From Diphasiastrum complanatum (taxonomy: Eukaryota > Streptophyta > Lycopodiopsida > Lycopodiales > Lycopodiaceae), in the NCBI GenBank assembly GCA_029204225.1, contig CM055107.1, forward strand, positions 8,613,472 through 8,677,471: 64,000 bases of DNA, given 5' to 3'. Under the pieces are notes generated by a model. The model worked only from the letters and a program-made list of their open reading frames with translations, was not told the origin of the DNA and ran no database searches. Shown here piece by piece: positions 51,550 to 61,774 of this stretch (position 1 is the stretch's first letter; each line of letters starts with the position of its first letter). The translations under genes were made by a program, and so were the position numbers.

Positions 51550-53403
51550 CATTAGCCTATAAATTAATCCCATTCATAAATTATCCTTCTAAAGGGTCTT
51601 ATTAAACAAACGATTTGTTGTTGTTAAACTCATCCCTATGATTTTCTCCACTATATGATCAACATCATATTGATCAACTTATTTCTATAGTTTTTCCCTA
51701 GTGTACAATCAATAGGATCACTAGGAAATAAGTCCAAAAAATTCCATGAACTATTTTCCTACTTAGATCTTTAATGGTATTGAGTTCATCGAATGTGACA
51801 TGTCTACACTTTCTAGTGTTGGGTTTGTAGAGTTTATAACCTTTTAATTCCTAAATATATCACATAATGACAGACTTAGTACTTTGGGGCTCAAGTTTAG
51901 TCCTCTTCTCCTTAGGAACATGAGCATAGTTCCTACAAAAATATTTTGATTTGAGGTGATCTACTTTTTGCTTTTTCCAAGTTCAGATTTCTCTAAGACT
52001 TTTGGTTGGAAAATCCATAGTAAAAATGATAAAGAACAATATTATTTGCCCTATCTAGGTTTTTTCATAAATCATGCTGCAAACATTGTCCATGAGTGTT
52101 TGATTAATCTTTCAGCTAGTGAATTATTAGACGAAGTATATGGACAATGATTCGTCTTTGAATCTCATGCTCTTTGCAAAGTGTCTGAGGTAAATTTTTA
52201 GCTTTCAACTTGTCTAGACTTCCACCCACTTGTGGAATGGGCCTTGAATGAATTGAGCACCTTTGATTTAGCCTTTAGATAATAGACTACAACTCTACTA
52301 CATAAGTCATCTGTAAAGGACACAAAATACTTAGTAATTGCAAGTAAGCGAATACACATAGGACCCACAACATATGCTTTACTAATTTGATTACTTAGTC
52401 GTTAGCGTTGCTTGATGTCTTCAAAATTGGAGCTTTATGTTGCTTGCCATGCCTTGCTTCATCCATGAGCATAATAGATTGGAAATTTGGAAGACTAAGA
52501 AATTTGTGCCATAGCTCTATCAATTTTTTCCTTGCTACTATCATGGCTTGATGATCTTTTCCTTACTACTAACATGGCTCGATGATCCTTTTGCTTTGTT
52601 GCCAAACAGTGAAGATATGCAGGTCTTGTTCCAAACTTGAAGCCTTCATCATAGATGTCACAACCATCCTTGTTGAAGAGTATGTATAGGCGTACTCTAG
52701 CCAACTTATTTAGTCCAATCGAGTTGCTATCATAGCTAGGGACATGAAGTGGCCCTTTCAACTCCTTTGGTGACTCAATTAAGAAGCCAAGTTAAAACAA
52801 TGCCTTTGCCCACAACAATAGTGGGATTAGCAAGCTTCACATTTTTGGGTATGTCAAACAAGTTTGAAAATGCCACAACCCAATCTATAGATGTCATGTG
52901 GTTAGTAGCCCCCAAATCCAACAGCCTAAACTCCAGGGCATTAACACCCACTTCCATGATAGGTTGGTCTAGATTCAGCTTGTGGCATAAGGAGGGTGGC
53001 ACTTGAATGAATTTACTTGGAGGAGTGTTTTTCAACAACGTTTGGTTGAGGAGCCTATGTAGCTTTATCTGCAATCCACTAGTAACATAACTCTTCATGA
53101 TGTCCTTTCTTCTTGTAATATGCACATTTGAACATTTTGTTCTCTACAAAATTTCCATCTCTATTTTTGGCCCTTTGTGGCTTCTGAAATTTTATCCTTT
53201 GTATCCTTGGTCTGGTTTCTAAATTATACTACTAAAGCAAGTGCATCATCAGTATGTAGACTTAGCTATCTTTGCCTCACATCTTCTTGAAGATGGATTG
53301 TAATAAAACTTAACATCTTTGTTATGTCCAAACATTTTCAAGACTCAAGTTCGACTTTTGATTAGCTTTTGTTGGGCGTGAATCATCCATGGCTTTGATA
53401 CCA
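51550..53403 (-). pseudogene. Copia H gag to integrase relic
   Basis: Read on the minus strand from the PBS. Gag is hardly recognisable. The protease near 52,880-52,925 reads RLLDLGATNHMTS, where the catalytic D-S-G has become D-L-G. The pre-integrase region is at 52,495-52,761 (ARVRLYILFNKDGCDIYD). Integrase core pieces follow in changing frames: KYFVSFTDDLCSRVVVYYLK, LCKEHEIQRR and NSLAERLIKHSWTMF (the Glu region). The linker ends with GYKLYKPNTRKCRHVTFDE (about 51,800-51,850). RT is missing. Many stops and frameshifts make it inactive. Confidence 0.75.
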
Positions 53404-53406
53404 TGT
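53389..53406 (-). other. Primer-binding site of copia H
   Basis: The minus strand reads TGGTATCAAAGCCATGG right after ..CCAACA. This differs in one base from the initiator-tRNA-Met PBS TGGTATCAGAGC typical of plant copia elements. Confidence 0.75.
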
Positions 53407-53755
53407 TGGAATGTTTGTAGTAATGCATTCTAGACAAAACCTGATTGTCATTCTACACTAATTTGCATATTTCTACTTAGATTTTATATTAGTCTTGGTG
53501 ATGCATAGAGAGAAAATGAAGCACACATGAGATGGTTTCAACCAATATACTCAAATAGATTTTTTGAATATCATTGGAGGAAGCTCTTCATGCTACTATC
53601 TTGTACAAGCTATAAGGGTGCTTATATTACAAACTCACCAATCCTTACTTGTAAAGAAGGTAAAATTGTACAACGAGTCTCTTGGACTCCAAGGAGTCTC
53701 GTGGACTCGTTACAATTAGATCACTAGTTGGTTAATAACCTCCCGAGTCATTATG
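53404..53755 (-). repeat. 5' LTR of copia H (outer end uncertain)
   Basis: The LTR begins next to the PBS (TGTTGGAATG on the plus strand). No second copy is present, so the outer end is a guess; it may end before the SINE-like unit at 53,757. Confidence 0.4.
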
Positions 53756-53756
53756 A

Positions 53757-53950
53757 CCCAACGGGGTTGGCTCAACTGGTTAGCTTGGCATCCAAAGTTT
53801 CTTTGGTCCCAGGTTCGAGCCTCCCCTTGGAAACCAAGAAGCATTATGGACTTGTTTAAACTCAGAATGTCCATGTTACAAGTCATACTATGTTACTAAG
53901 AAAATATAATGTTCATGTTACAAGTCATACTATGACTCATCATTACTAGT
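53757..53950 (+). mobile_element. tRNA-derived SINE-like unit
   Basis: An A-box TGGCTCAACTGG (53,768-53,779) and a B-box GGTTCGAGCC (53,812-53,821) are 44 bp apart start to start, the spacing found in tRNA genes. The cloverleaf arms do not pair well, so it is not a tRNA gene but resembles the head of a tRNA-derived SINE. The tail has a tandem ATGTTACAAGTCATACTATG (53,872 and 53,913). The 3' end is not defined. Confidence 0.55.
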
Positions 53951-54702
53951 CTTACCAATAGGTATATCTAGTGTGGGAACCTATTGCACCTACGATGTAC
54001 GTGTGTAAGGGTTTGAAACGACAAATAGGTCCACTAATAGCTCGTGTTGGGGTGAAAAGCTCCCAGATTTGTACCAGCAGGGTCTTGTCAATGATCAGCA
54101 AGCTTGACATTTTTTCAAACGAGATCGCAGGCTGATCCGGCGGAATTGAGTGTAAATCAGGGATAGGTCTGAGGGCGACCTTCAGAGCAATATTGTCAAA
54201 CAATTTGCAAGCTATTTCTTCTCAGAAGGGTCCAGAGCCCAAAGGCCGAGTCGAGCTGTTGCTTGTTTGGGCCATAGATCGTGATCTTCTTGAACAAGGA
54301 CTTACACTGCTGATGATAAATCTGCTTGCTTTTTAGAGAAATACTAAGCTGCGTATCGTGTGTGGGCGGATCACGATCCTGGAAACTGAAGCTCGTGTTT
54401 TTCACGATACTCCAGGAAGCTACTAGCTGCTGTCATAGATGCAGGCAGGAAGGTGCATCCACGGAAACAATCACGCGAGTTGCAACGACGCGTTGCAGGT
54501 GATTTTCTCCCTCCCCGCAGTTAGTGATTTGCACAGTTTCATCGCCTGCGCTACGTTATGTTAAATTATGTTTTTCAACTGGGTGAACGGGTCGTCCATT
54601 CTCTCTCCAGCACCAGATTTCTTTAAAATCTGCATGCCTGGTCACTCTGGACTCCGGAATCTGAGATTCTGAATGTAAATGTGATAATAGTTAGAAATCG
54701 AT
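53951..54702. other. No gene identified
   Basis: Higher GC than its surroundings, with two short minus-strand ORFs (53,952-54,203 and 54,196-54,405) of unknown identity (KQIYHQQCKSLFKKI, LDSAFGLWTLLRR). They may be remnants of a captured gene. Confidence 0.3.
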
Positions 54703-54870
54703 GGAGGAGCGTATTCTTCACCATGACTGAAATGACAGTCATGGTGAAGAGATGATTCAAGGGTGAAAAGGTGAGAATTCATCATCCCACCCTCTCACCC
54801 TTGGATGTATTGGAGTCCACCACTATCATGTCAGTGGTGGTGACGTGGTGAGTGAGGAATACGCTCCTCC
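54703..54870. mobile_element. 168-bp MITE with 8-bp target duplication (hAT type)
   Basis: Terminal inverted repeats GGAGGAGCGTATTC and GAATACGCTCCTCC are perfect over 14 bp. Flanks AAATCGAT (54,695-54,702) and AAATGGAT (54,872-54,879) match at 7 of 8, with one extra C beside the right end. Inside, CTTCACCATGACTG..CAGTCATGGTGAAG (54,717-54,750) forms a perfect 14-bp hairpin. Confidence 0.75.
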
Positions 54871-54879
54871 CAAATGGAT

Positions 54880-55194
54880 GTGGGACGCGTTTTCAAACTC
54901 CTGAGTCGGAACTTAGAGCAACGCACTCAGGCTGAGGCAAATCATAGAGATATCATTTATTATACAGAGATAGATAGATATAGATCGATTCGATCGATCA
55001 GTTAGAGCGAATAAGACCCAGTGATTTTGAGTTCTGATAAGGTGAATTTGTGCCTTTTTGCACTATTATCTAATCCCCCCGGGGCGGGGCTTTGTAGGCA
55101 CGCTGCTCTCTGGATTGTTTGTATTATCTTTGTTAGTAATCGAGCAACATGCCCTTTGTTTGTTTGTTTTTGTTAGTCATGACTAGTTATGTCT
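54880..55194. other. No gene seen
   Basis: Contains a short GATAGATAGATA run and CCCCCCGGGGCGGGG. No coding sequence recognised. Confidence 0.35.
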
Positions 55195-56340
55195 GAAAAT
55201 GGGGTACCAATGATCTTATGAATACCTATGTTTAATGTATTCCTCTTTTTTTTCAACTGACATGGCCTTGGGATAGGGAATTTTCTAATGCAAACTTGCT
55301 TAAAAGCTTCTCTAATAAGTTGAAATATTGTTGCATATGCTTCTTTGCTAGTACCTGCAAAATCACAGGCATCCTTAACTATAGTCTTATCTAAAATTTT
55401 CTGAATGTCCACCATCAAAGACTCTGCAATTTTGCACTTTACATTGAAACTTCTATTGTTCATCATGATACACTCAGTGGATTTGCCTATTAATATTGAG
55501 CCCAATGACATTCCAAGTGAAGCATTGTCCTTAATATTCTGAGAAGCTACTAATGCAGATTTGCAAAAAACCAGATAGTTAGCAGAATATCACCGTAGCT
55601 GGAATAAATCCATATGTCATTGATAAAGGTACAAAAATCAGAATATGCTTACTTGAATGCACAAATCCTTCTATTAAAATAACCTCCTTTAAAAAGAGTT
55701 TGAATATCCTTACAACTTTGTTGCTCTACGCTTGTTATTCCTAGCTTTCTTCTTAGCCTCTTCCACATCCTTCAGTAATTGTAAGTTTTCAAATTGAATA
55801 GATTGTAAGATTGATTGCATTTGCTCTATTCTGATTTGATATCAAATGTTATCTTCTGTAATGATTCATTATTTCTTTTATGTTCTTCATTTTCCTCTAA
55901 AGTCTTTTGGACAAGACAATCTCTTTTATGACAATAAGAGGATATGTGTACCGAATCACATTCTAAAAAGTGAATTTTTCATAGAAAACTGATTTCATAG
56001 TTCTGCAATCTCTCACAATATCCTAGTAATCCAGTATGTCCATTGCATATCCATGTAACTAGATGAGTTTTTGAAGAGAATGTGGGATGAGTGAAAGTGC
56101 TATGACCTTGAGGATACAATCTTCCATCTGTCCACAAATTCAAGTTCTTATTTTCTTCTTTCCTATTCGATCCTCAGCAAATATTGGAATTCCTTTGCCT
56201 CCCCTTCTCTGTAAAGGTGCCAAATCATAGGGATATCCAAATGTAGATGATACAATGTCGTCATAAAAAAAACCAGAAAGTAATCACATACATCAGAACA
56301 GATTTTTCAAAACAAATCAAACTACTTATTTTTTATTATC
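55195..56340 (-). pseudogene. Truncated copy of unidentified gene X (minus)
   Basis: Minus-strand pieces, in order: PYDLAPLQRRGGKGIPIF (about 56,240-56,185), LWTDGRLYPQGHS (about 56,140), CNGHTGLLGYCERLQNYEIS (about 56,040), a coiled coil EQMQSILQSIQFENLQLL with KKARNNKRRATKL (55,830-55,720), and the ORF at 55,173-55,511 with SLGSILIGKSTECIMMNNRS and KEAYATIFQLIREAFKQ. It matches the plus copy at 62.2-63.4 kb, and homology stops at about 55,195 (GIHKIIGTPF). Intron-like gaps and frame breaks are present. I do not recognise the family from this part. Confidence 0.45.
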
Positions 56341-56785
56341 CTATATACTTTGTACCATCAATCCGTTGATTTTGCTTGGCTACCTGATTCAAATTTGGAG
56401 ATGGTGCTCATATTTTCATTCCAATGTGAAGATTGCACTCATGTCAACCAATGGAGGGAATTCATATTCGAATTTAGAAAAGCTAAACTCTTCAATTCTT
56501 ACATTTTGTTTTTTTTCTTGATTCAAATTTGGGGATGGCGTTCATATTTTAGATCCAATGAAAAGATTTTCCTCATCGTAACCAATGGAGGGAATGTATA
56601 TTCGAATTTAGACAAGTTAGACTATGAACAATTTAGAGTTCTTAACTGTGACTATAGACACTATGGTTAGATCATTGGGAGTTGGGGAGGGTCAAGAGTG
56701 GTGGGGGCAAGCAAATAAACAATATGGTTTTTTTTATTTTGATTTTTTCATTATCGTACATGGAAGTCCTTATAGGGTATTTTTT
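55195..56785 (-). repeat. Left arm of a large inverted duplication
   Basis: The whole stretch is the reverse complement of about 61,775-63,400, including the non-coding part. Within it, GATTCAAATTTGG(A/G)GATGG occurs twice, 134 bp apart (56,386 and 56,520); the same internal duplication exists in the other arm, so it predates the copying. Confidence 0.8.
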
Positions 56786-57099
56786 ATATTTGAAACTGAA
56801 GAAACAAAATGTTTCTAACTACAAAGTTTTGCTAGCTTTCAGCCCTGGGCCTGACGAAGATGTTCGCGAACTCGAAAGTCGAGAGACACGAAGCACGAAC
56901 AGTTTCGCGAACTCGAAAGTCAAAGGAAACGAAGACGAACGGTTCGCGAACACGAAAGTCAAAGAAGACAAACACGAACGGTTCACGAACGAGAATCCTT
57001 TGCGGTCTGGCACGAGATTCATTTGCGGTCTAGTACGAGAGAAAGGCAAACGAGTTAAACGAAACCAACGACGCAACTCGAAAATGTTGTGAAACCCGT
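56786..57099 (+). repeat. GCGAA/ACGAA-rich repeat
   Basis: From 56,855 to 57,040 a phrase like TTCGCGAAC(T/A)CGAAAGTC with ACGAACGGTTC recurs at 35-50-bp steps. The word use resembles the copia F LTR (44.45 kb and 44.98 kb), but I cannot align the two. Confidence 0.5.
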
Positions 57100-57415
57100 T
57101 ATGCCCTCACGCTGCAAAGAGTACCAGCAGAGATCAAACAAATACCCAGAAGTACAGAGATCTGATCAAAAAGTATGATACAGGTCTTAAGATTGGTGAT
57201 CTTAAAGCCAATGATTATGCTTGATCTATGATAGTTGCCATCAAATTTTTTTGGAAAGCTTCATATGAGGTGGATGGGATCGTACAAGGTTATTGAAGTA
57301 TTTGACAACGATTTTGTACAATTGGAGTCACTTGAAGGCAAATTGTTACCAACGCGTATCAATGGCTCCAGACTTATAGGCCATACAGCTCTGGGTACGC
57401 CATATTGATGTTTAC
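57100..57415 (+). pseudogene. Gypsy integrase C-terminal fragment
   Basis: Plus strand: YRDLIKKYDTGLKIGDL, IKFFWKASYE, MRWMGSYKVIEVFDNDFVQL and LEGKLLPTRINGSRL. This is the end of a gypsy integrase (GPF/Y-like part and NGSRL). Frameshifts separate the pieces. No LTR or core is attached. Confidence 0.65.
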
Positions 57416-57439
57416 CTGCATCGTTGAATGTTTCTATGT

Positions 57440-57570
57440 TCTCATGAGCTGGTCCAGTCGCAAGCAAACTTTGATAGCTCTATCTTCCACTGAATCAGAG
57501 TATATATGCAGCTGAGTATATATGCAGCTGAAATTATTGCACTTTGGCGTGACAAAAATAGATTCTCATC
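57440..57570 (+). pseudogene. Copia RNase H fragment
   Basis: WSSRKQTLIALSSTESEYI is the diagnostic end of the copia RNase H domain, followed by AEIIALWR after a 16-bp tandem duplication (GAGTATATATGCAGCT twice). It directly abuts a gypsy fragment, so two unrelated elements are joined here. Confidence 0.65.
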
Positions 57571-58440
57571 GTTCTACACCATCAACACAAGGTGAGTAAA
57601 TGAAGTGCGATTTGTCCACAAAGTAGAAATCCAGGTCAAACCAGCTGCGGAAACCAGATGGATAGACTTGTGCTTGGCTATAGAAGCATTGCCAGATGAT
57701 ACGCAACCAGAAGAGCTGAACTTCACACAGTCGACAACTCTAGGTGTTGATATTTCACCAACTGATCCAAGGAACTTATTCAAGCTGTCAACTATATGAA
57801 CTAATTCCACCGCTGTGAAGGCTACTGAGCACAAATGGTTCAGCACAACAAACTGGCAAGATAATCAGTCGTGTGGAGGTGGATGCTGCTGTACTTGCGT
57901 GACGGTCGGAGTTTGTACGCTAGACGCAATCTAAAGAGTGGGGAAAAATTGCACCTGCAGAATCTACTTCCATTTTCTCCTGAATCAGTTCAGCTAACCT
58001 AGGAGTGCAAGCTATTTGGTCTCTGGAAGATGCTTTGGATGCGTCGGAACTTGCATTTGACATAAGTGTCACGCTTTACACCTCTGTTATCCGTCAAATT
58101 CCATTTTGGTCTTGTTCCTGCATCTGGCGAGCTCCGACCTTCGACCATGAGGAGAACGTTAATTGGCATATTGTTGCACCACTATCAAAAGATGATAATG
58201 ATCGGGGCGTGCGCGTGCATGCACTTGTGAAAGGTGGAAGGACTAAATTATCCCAGTTCCCGCAAGATTTGCCATGATCAAAATATTATACTCAAATCTG
58301 AAAGTTTTAATATGCTTTGGCATAAATCTTTTGAACTCCCTAAGAAACGACCTACTCTTTTAAAGTTTCCTTCATTTGCCTATTTATCTTCACCAATACT
58401 TACTCCCACGAACGAGGAAGCAACATCTAATGCGTGGTGA
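57571..58440 (+). other. Unidentified, partly open sequence
   Basis: Two short plus ORFs (57,605-57,799: WIDLCLAIEALPDDTQPEEL; 58,005-58,277: SLEDALDASELAFDISVTLY) have normal composition but no recognised family. The region is less AT-rich than its neighbours and may be a captured or degraded gene piece. Confidence 0.25.
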
Positions 58441-58859
58441 CTGTATTAGTCACATGCAAGCTATTGGTTGTATATGATGATGGTTTAAAATGATGACATT
58501 TTTGAATGCAAGCAAGTCTTATATGATGGCCATAACAATTTTAAACAATTCTAAGTTCTATGTCGGCATTTGTGCCAATATTAACAATATTAAAGTGAAA
58601 ATACTATATGCTATGTATAATAACATGTATGATGACCTCTAAAAATAGTCGTATATGGTGATGAAAATGACATCCAACAAAAAACATTCATTTTCTTCTA
58701 GTTTTATGATGAGATGAATTTATTCAAATTTTATAGGAGGGATTATCGATAGGCTAGTGGATAGAAGTACACATAGCGATCTACATATTATATACCCTTA
58801 TTTGTATACATATGTGTGCATCAAAAAACTAGTCAAAGCATGTTAATGTGTACCAATCT
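58441..58859. other. No gene seen
   Basis: AT-rich DNA with TATGATGGC and TATGATGATGG words that resemble the following repeat family. Confidence 0.35.
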
Positions 58860-59540
58860 ATTATGATGTAGGCCTAAACAATCATTTTTTGCATAATTTT
58901 CATAAATGATGGCCTAGGAAACTCTTGTTTATTCTGGCATATATGATAGTTTTTCAAAAGCCATCATTTATGACATTTTTCTCTTTATGAGCACACTTAA
59001 AATTTCTAGATAAGTGGGCAAATAAAAGTAGTTGTATTGAAATAATAGTATAACACCCTTAACTTGATATTAGAGTGCATGTCGTATACTTTTTGATAGA
59101 TGTCGATGTGTTAATATTGAATCCAATGATATTAAACATGAGGATATGTATAACATCCCATGTATAACATAAGTAGGTAAATCTACACATAGATGGATGG
59201 ATTACCACATAATCTTGTAGTCATACGTGATATCTGGACTTAAATATCAGTTCATGGAAAAAAACGGCATAAATGACAGCCTAGAAAATTGTCATTTATT
59301 CTGGTTAATATGACAGCTTTTGAAAAGTCATCATTTATGCCAAAAATGACATTTTTTTGTGTTTATGGCTTGAATGTGTAGATAAGTGGGAAGATAAAGC
59401 ACAGTTAGATGGATATAATAGTATAACACCTATAAGTTGGTATAAGTGCGTCATAATTTTTTGATACACGTTGATGATATGTATTCTAGTGTATTAATAT
59501 TGAATCTGACGATATTGAACATGTGGATAGGTAAAATACA
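58860..59540. repeat. Two copies of a 360-bp repeat with CATCATTTATG hairpins
   Basis: TGATGGCCTAG(G)AAAC.CTTGTTTATTCTGG..ATATGATAG..TTTTCAAAAG(C)CATCATTTATG near 58,910 recurs near 59,270, both followed by AGATAAGTGGGCAAATAAA-like and ATAGTATAACACC phrases. A third copy lies at 61,030-61,250. The small inverted words resemble subterminal repeats of CACTA elements, but no CACTA terminus was found. Confidence 0.6.
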
Positions 59541-60230
59541 TTAGAGGATATTTTGATTCCAAAAGGACCGTGTAAGAAATTGTGTCATAGTAAGAGAATG
59601 TTAGAGAGAGAATAATAAAATGATTGGAATTATTTTTAGTTTTCACTGCTGCCCGTCGTCTAACTTGTGCAGTTGGCTCATTTTTTGAAGTATATTCACA
59701 ATGTGCATGAAACAAAGCACACAACACAAGCGGGAGAAAATTCCCTCCAAAATTTCATGTGTAAAGGAGTACACAAATCCTAAAGCCCATGATCTCAACA
59801 TTTGTAGATCGAAGTTCTACCTAAATAAAACCTCTAGTCTTTTAGATTTCTTCGATCATGTTGTCATGCTAATTTGCATTGCACCTTCTCGAATACTTGT
59901 GAGTCCTTTTGAAATGACTTTGAGAAGCTTTGTGAGGAAGTTTTAGCAATGTAAATTCCTTTTGCAGTTTTTTATTGATGTTGTATGTCCTGGCATAAGT
60001 TCTATTTGACTTTCTTGCAAATGTACATATTAGATTAACCACCTCTTTGTGTAGGATTAAGGGTTTGGAAGACAAGGCTAAACCTTGTAGATGTTCAAAT
60101 CCTCTTCCCTTAAACTATTAAAATAAAAAATACTTGAACTTAGATCTGAATTTTACTATATGCTAAATTTCTTAATTTTGAAAATGTAAATTAAAAAAGA
60201 ACTCAATTATGAAATAAAAATAAAGCCTCT
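59541..60230. other. No gene seen
   Basis: AT-rich DNA; ORFs of up to 80 codons without recognised features. Confidence 0.35.
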
Positions 60231-60234
60231 ATAC

Positions 60235-60612
60235 TTTTATGGAATCATATGCAAGATGTGAACATTTCATCATATTCTATGCAAAGAGTAGATCAATTTT
60301 GTTTTTTACCTCATCTCCATCAAAGTTCAGATAAGAAAGTTATGACATATCAAAGATTGTTATCATACATTTGATCATGTGGCATATCTCCACCACATGC
60401 CAATCTGCAATTGTTAAAGAGAAGAAGTCTACTGGCACGTCATGGTGATATGCCAAGTCATCAAATGCCACATCATCAATGTATGATAACGATATTTGAC
60501 ATGTCATAACTTTCTTATTTGAACTCGGATGAAGATGAGGTAAAAAGCAAAAATGATCTACTCTTCACATAGAATCCAATGGAATGATCAAATCTTGCAT
60601 ATGATTTTATAA
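60235..60612. mobile_element. Fold-back MITE of about 380 bp
   Basis: The left arm (ATCATATGCAAGAT, AAGAGTAGATCA, TTTTTACCTCATC, AAGAAAGTTATGACAT, GTTATCATACAT) returns in reverse complement at 60,470-60,605. Arms are about 145 bp with roughly 85% pairing, around a loop of about 100 bp containing a further GTGGCAT inverted pair. Target duplication not resolved. Confidence 0.75.
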
Positions 60613-61029
60613 AAAAGAATTGAAAATTTCTAGAAAAGTTATTGTTGTTCTACTCATCGTTAGATTAATGGATGATTTTATTGTAGATGATGTTTTGCAA
60701 CTTCTTGCAAATTTGCCCTCCTTAAATCATGTAAGTTTGTTTAAATATGGTTTGCTCGATATATTACTATTAACCATAACTACTAAGAGTTGGGTAGTTA
60801 GGAGTTTACGGGCAGCATGTATTATCAAATCACAAGACCTGCCCACATCGAGAGTTTCAAAATTTACACAAATATTACCAAAAAACTCCAAACATTTTCA
60901 GACCGACAAACTATGTTACATAACTTCACAAGTGTAAAAAATTTATTGGGCCACATGTACACTAAACGGTTGAACAGTCAACAAAAGCATCTTGACAAAT
61001 GGCCCTTTTGGTGGACTACCTCTAATGTC
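60613..61029. other. No gene identified
   Basis: Two overlapping short plus ORFs (60,620-60,937 and 60,817-61,044) with no recognised family; likely chance. Confidence 0.3.
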
Positions 61030-61250
61030 TCATGCATAACATAAGTAGTTAAATTCACACATAGATGGATGGATTACTACATAATATGGTAGATATATCT
61101 GATATCTAGACTGAAATCATCATTTCATGTAAAAAACTGAAATAAATGATAGCCTAGAAAATTGTCTTGTATTTTGGTTTATATGACAGCTTTTCAAAAC
61201 TCATCATTTATGCCAAACATGATGTTTTCTTAGGTTTATGTAGATAAGTG
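61030..61250. repeat. Third copy of the CATCATTTATG repeat
   Basis: Matches 59,155-59,390: ATAACATAAGTAG, ACACATAGATGGATGGATTAC, AAATGA(T/C)AGCCTAGAAAATTGTC and TATGACAGCTTTT, CATCATTTATGCCAAA. Confidence 0.65.
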
Positions 61251-61774
61251 GGTCTAGGGCGGATTTTTCGTCGAGGGATTGGTCTTGTTGGAAGATCCCC
61301 AGTGGGGGCAGGGCCCACACTGTCCTTACACGTGAGTGATCAGGGTAACGCCGCATCCAATCCCGAGGGCCATCCCAATTACCCTGTTCTCCCTAGCCAA
61401 TAAGAGTTTTCCAGGCTCTCAGAGATATGGCCACCGTGAGATGAGATGGCTACAAACGTTTTAGCTAGATTCGAGCTTTGGTTTTGAATTTGGTATGATT
61501 ATAAATACTAGCTTCTTAGATTTTGGTCTTTGGTCACTAGGGACAGTCCTGCTTTGATAATCTGGCTTTTGTTATCATCAGTGTGGCCTTTTCTTTGTAG
61601 TCGGCATTTTTCTTTCCTTCAAGCAGTGGCTCAAGTGTCCACGTTTCATTCTGCCTCATCGACTCGATCTCCTCCGACATTGCTTGCTTCTAAAATTCAC
61701 CTTATGGACTCTGGATAGGTTCTTGATATGTCGTCGGCTCCTCAGCGTAGCCATTAGAAGAGGTCTCATTATCA
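61251..61774. other. GC-richer stretch, unidentified
   Basis: AGTGGGGGCAGGGCCCACACTG and surrounding GC-rich sequence end at about 61,450, then TGATTATAAATACTAG (TATA-like) and a short ORF at 61,530-61,718. No family recognised. Confidence 0.3.

Noticed and set aside
53760-53835. A functional tRNA gene
   Set aside because: A- and B-boxes are present, but acceptor, anticodon and T stems do not pair; a SINE head fits better.
60620-61044. Two overlapping plus-strand ORFs of 75-105 codons
   Set aside because: No recognisable motif, AT-rich codons, next to a fold-back MITE; likely chance.
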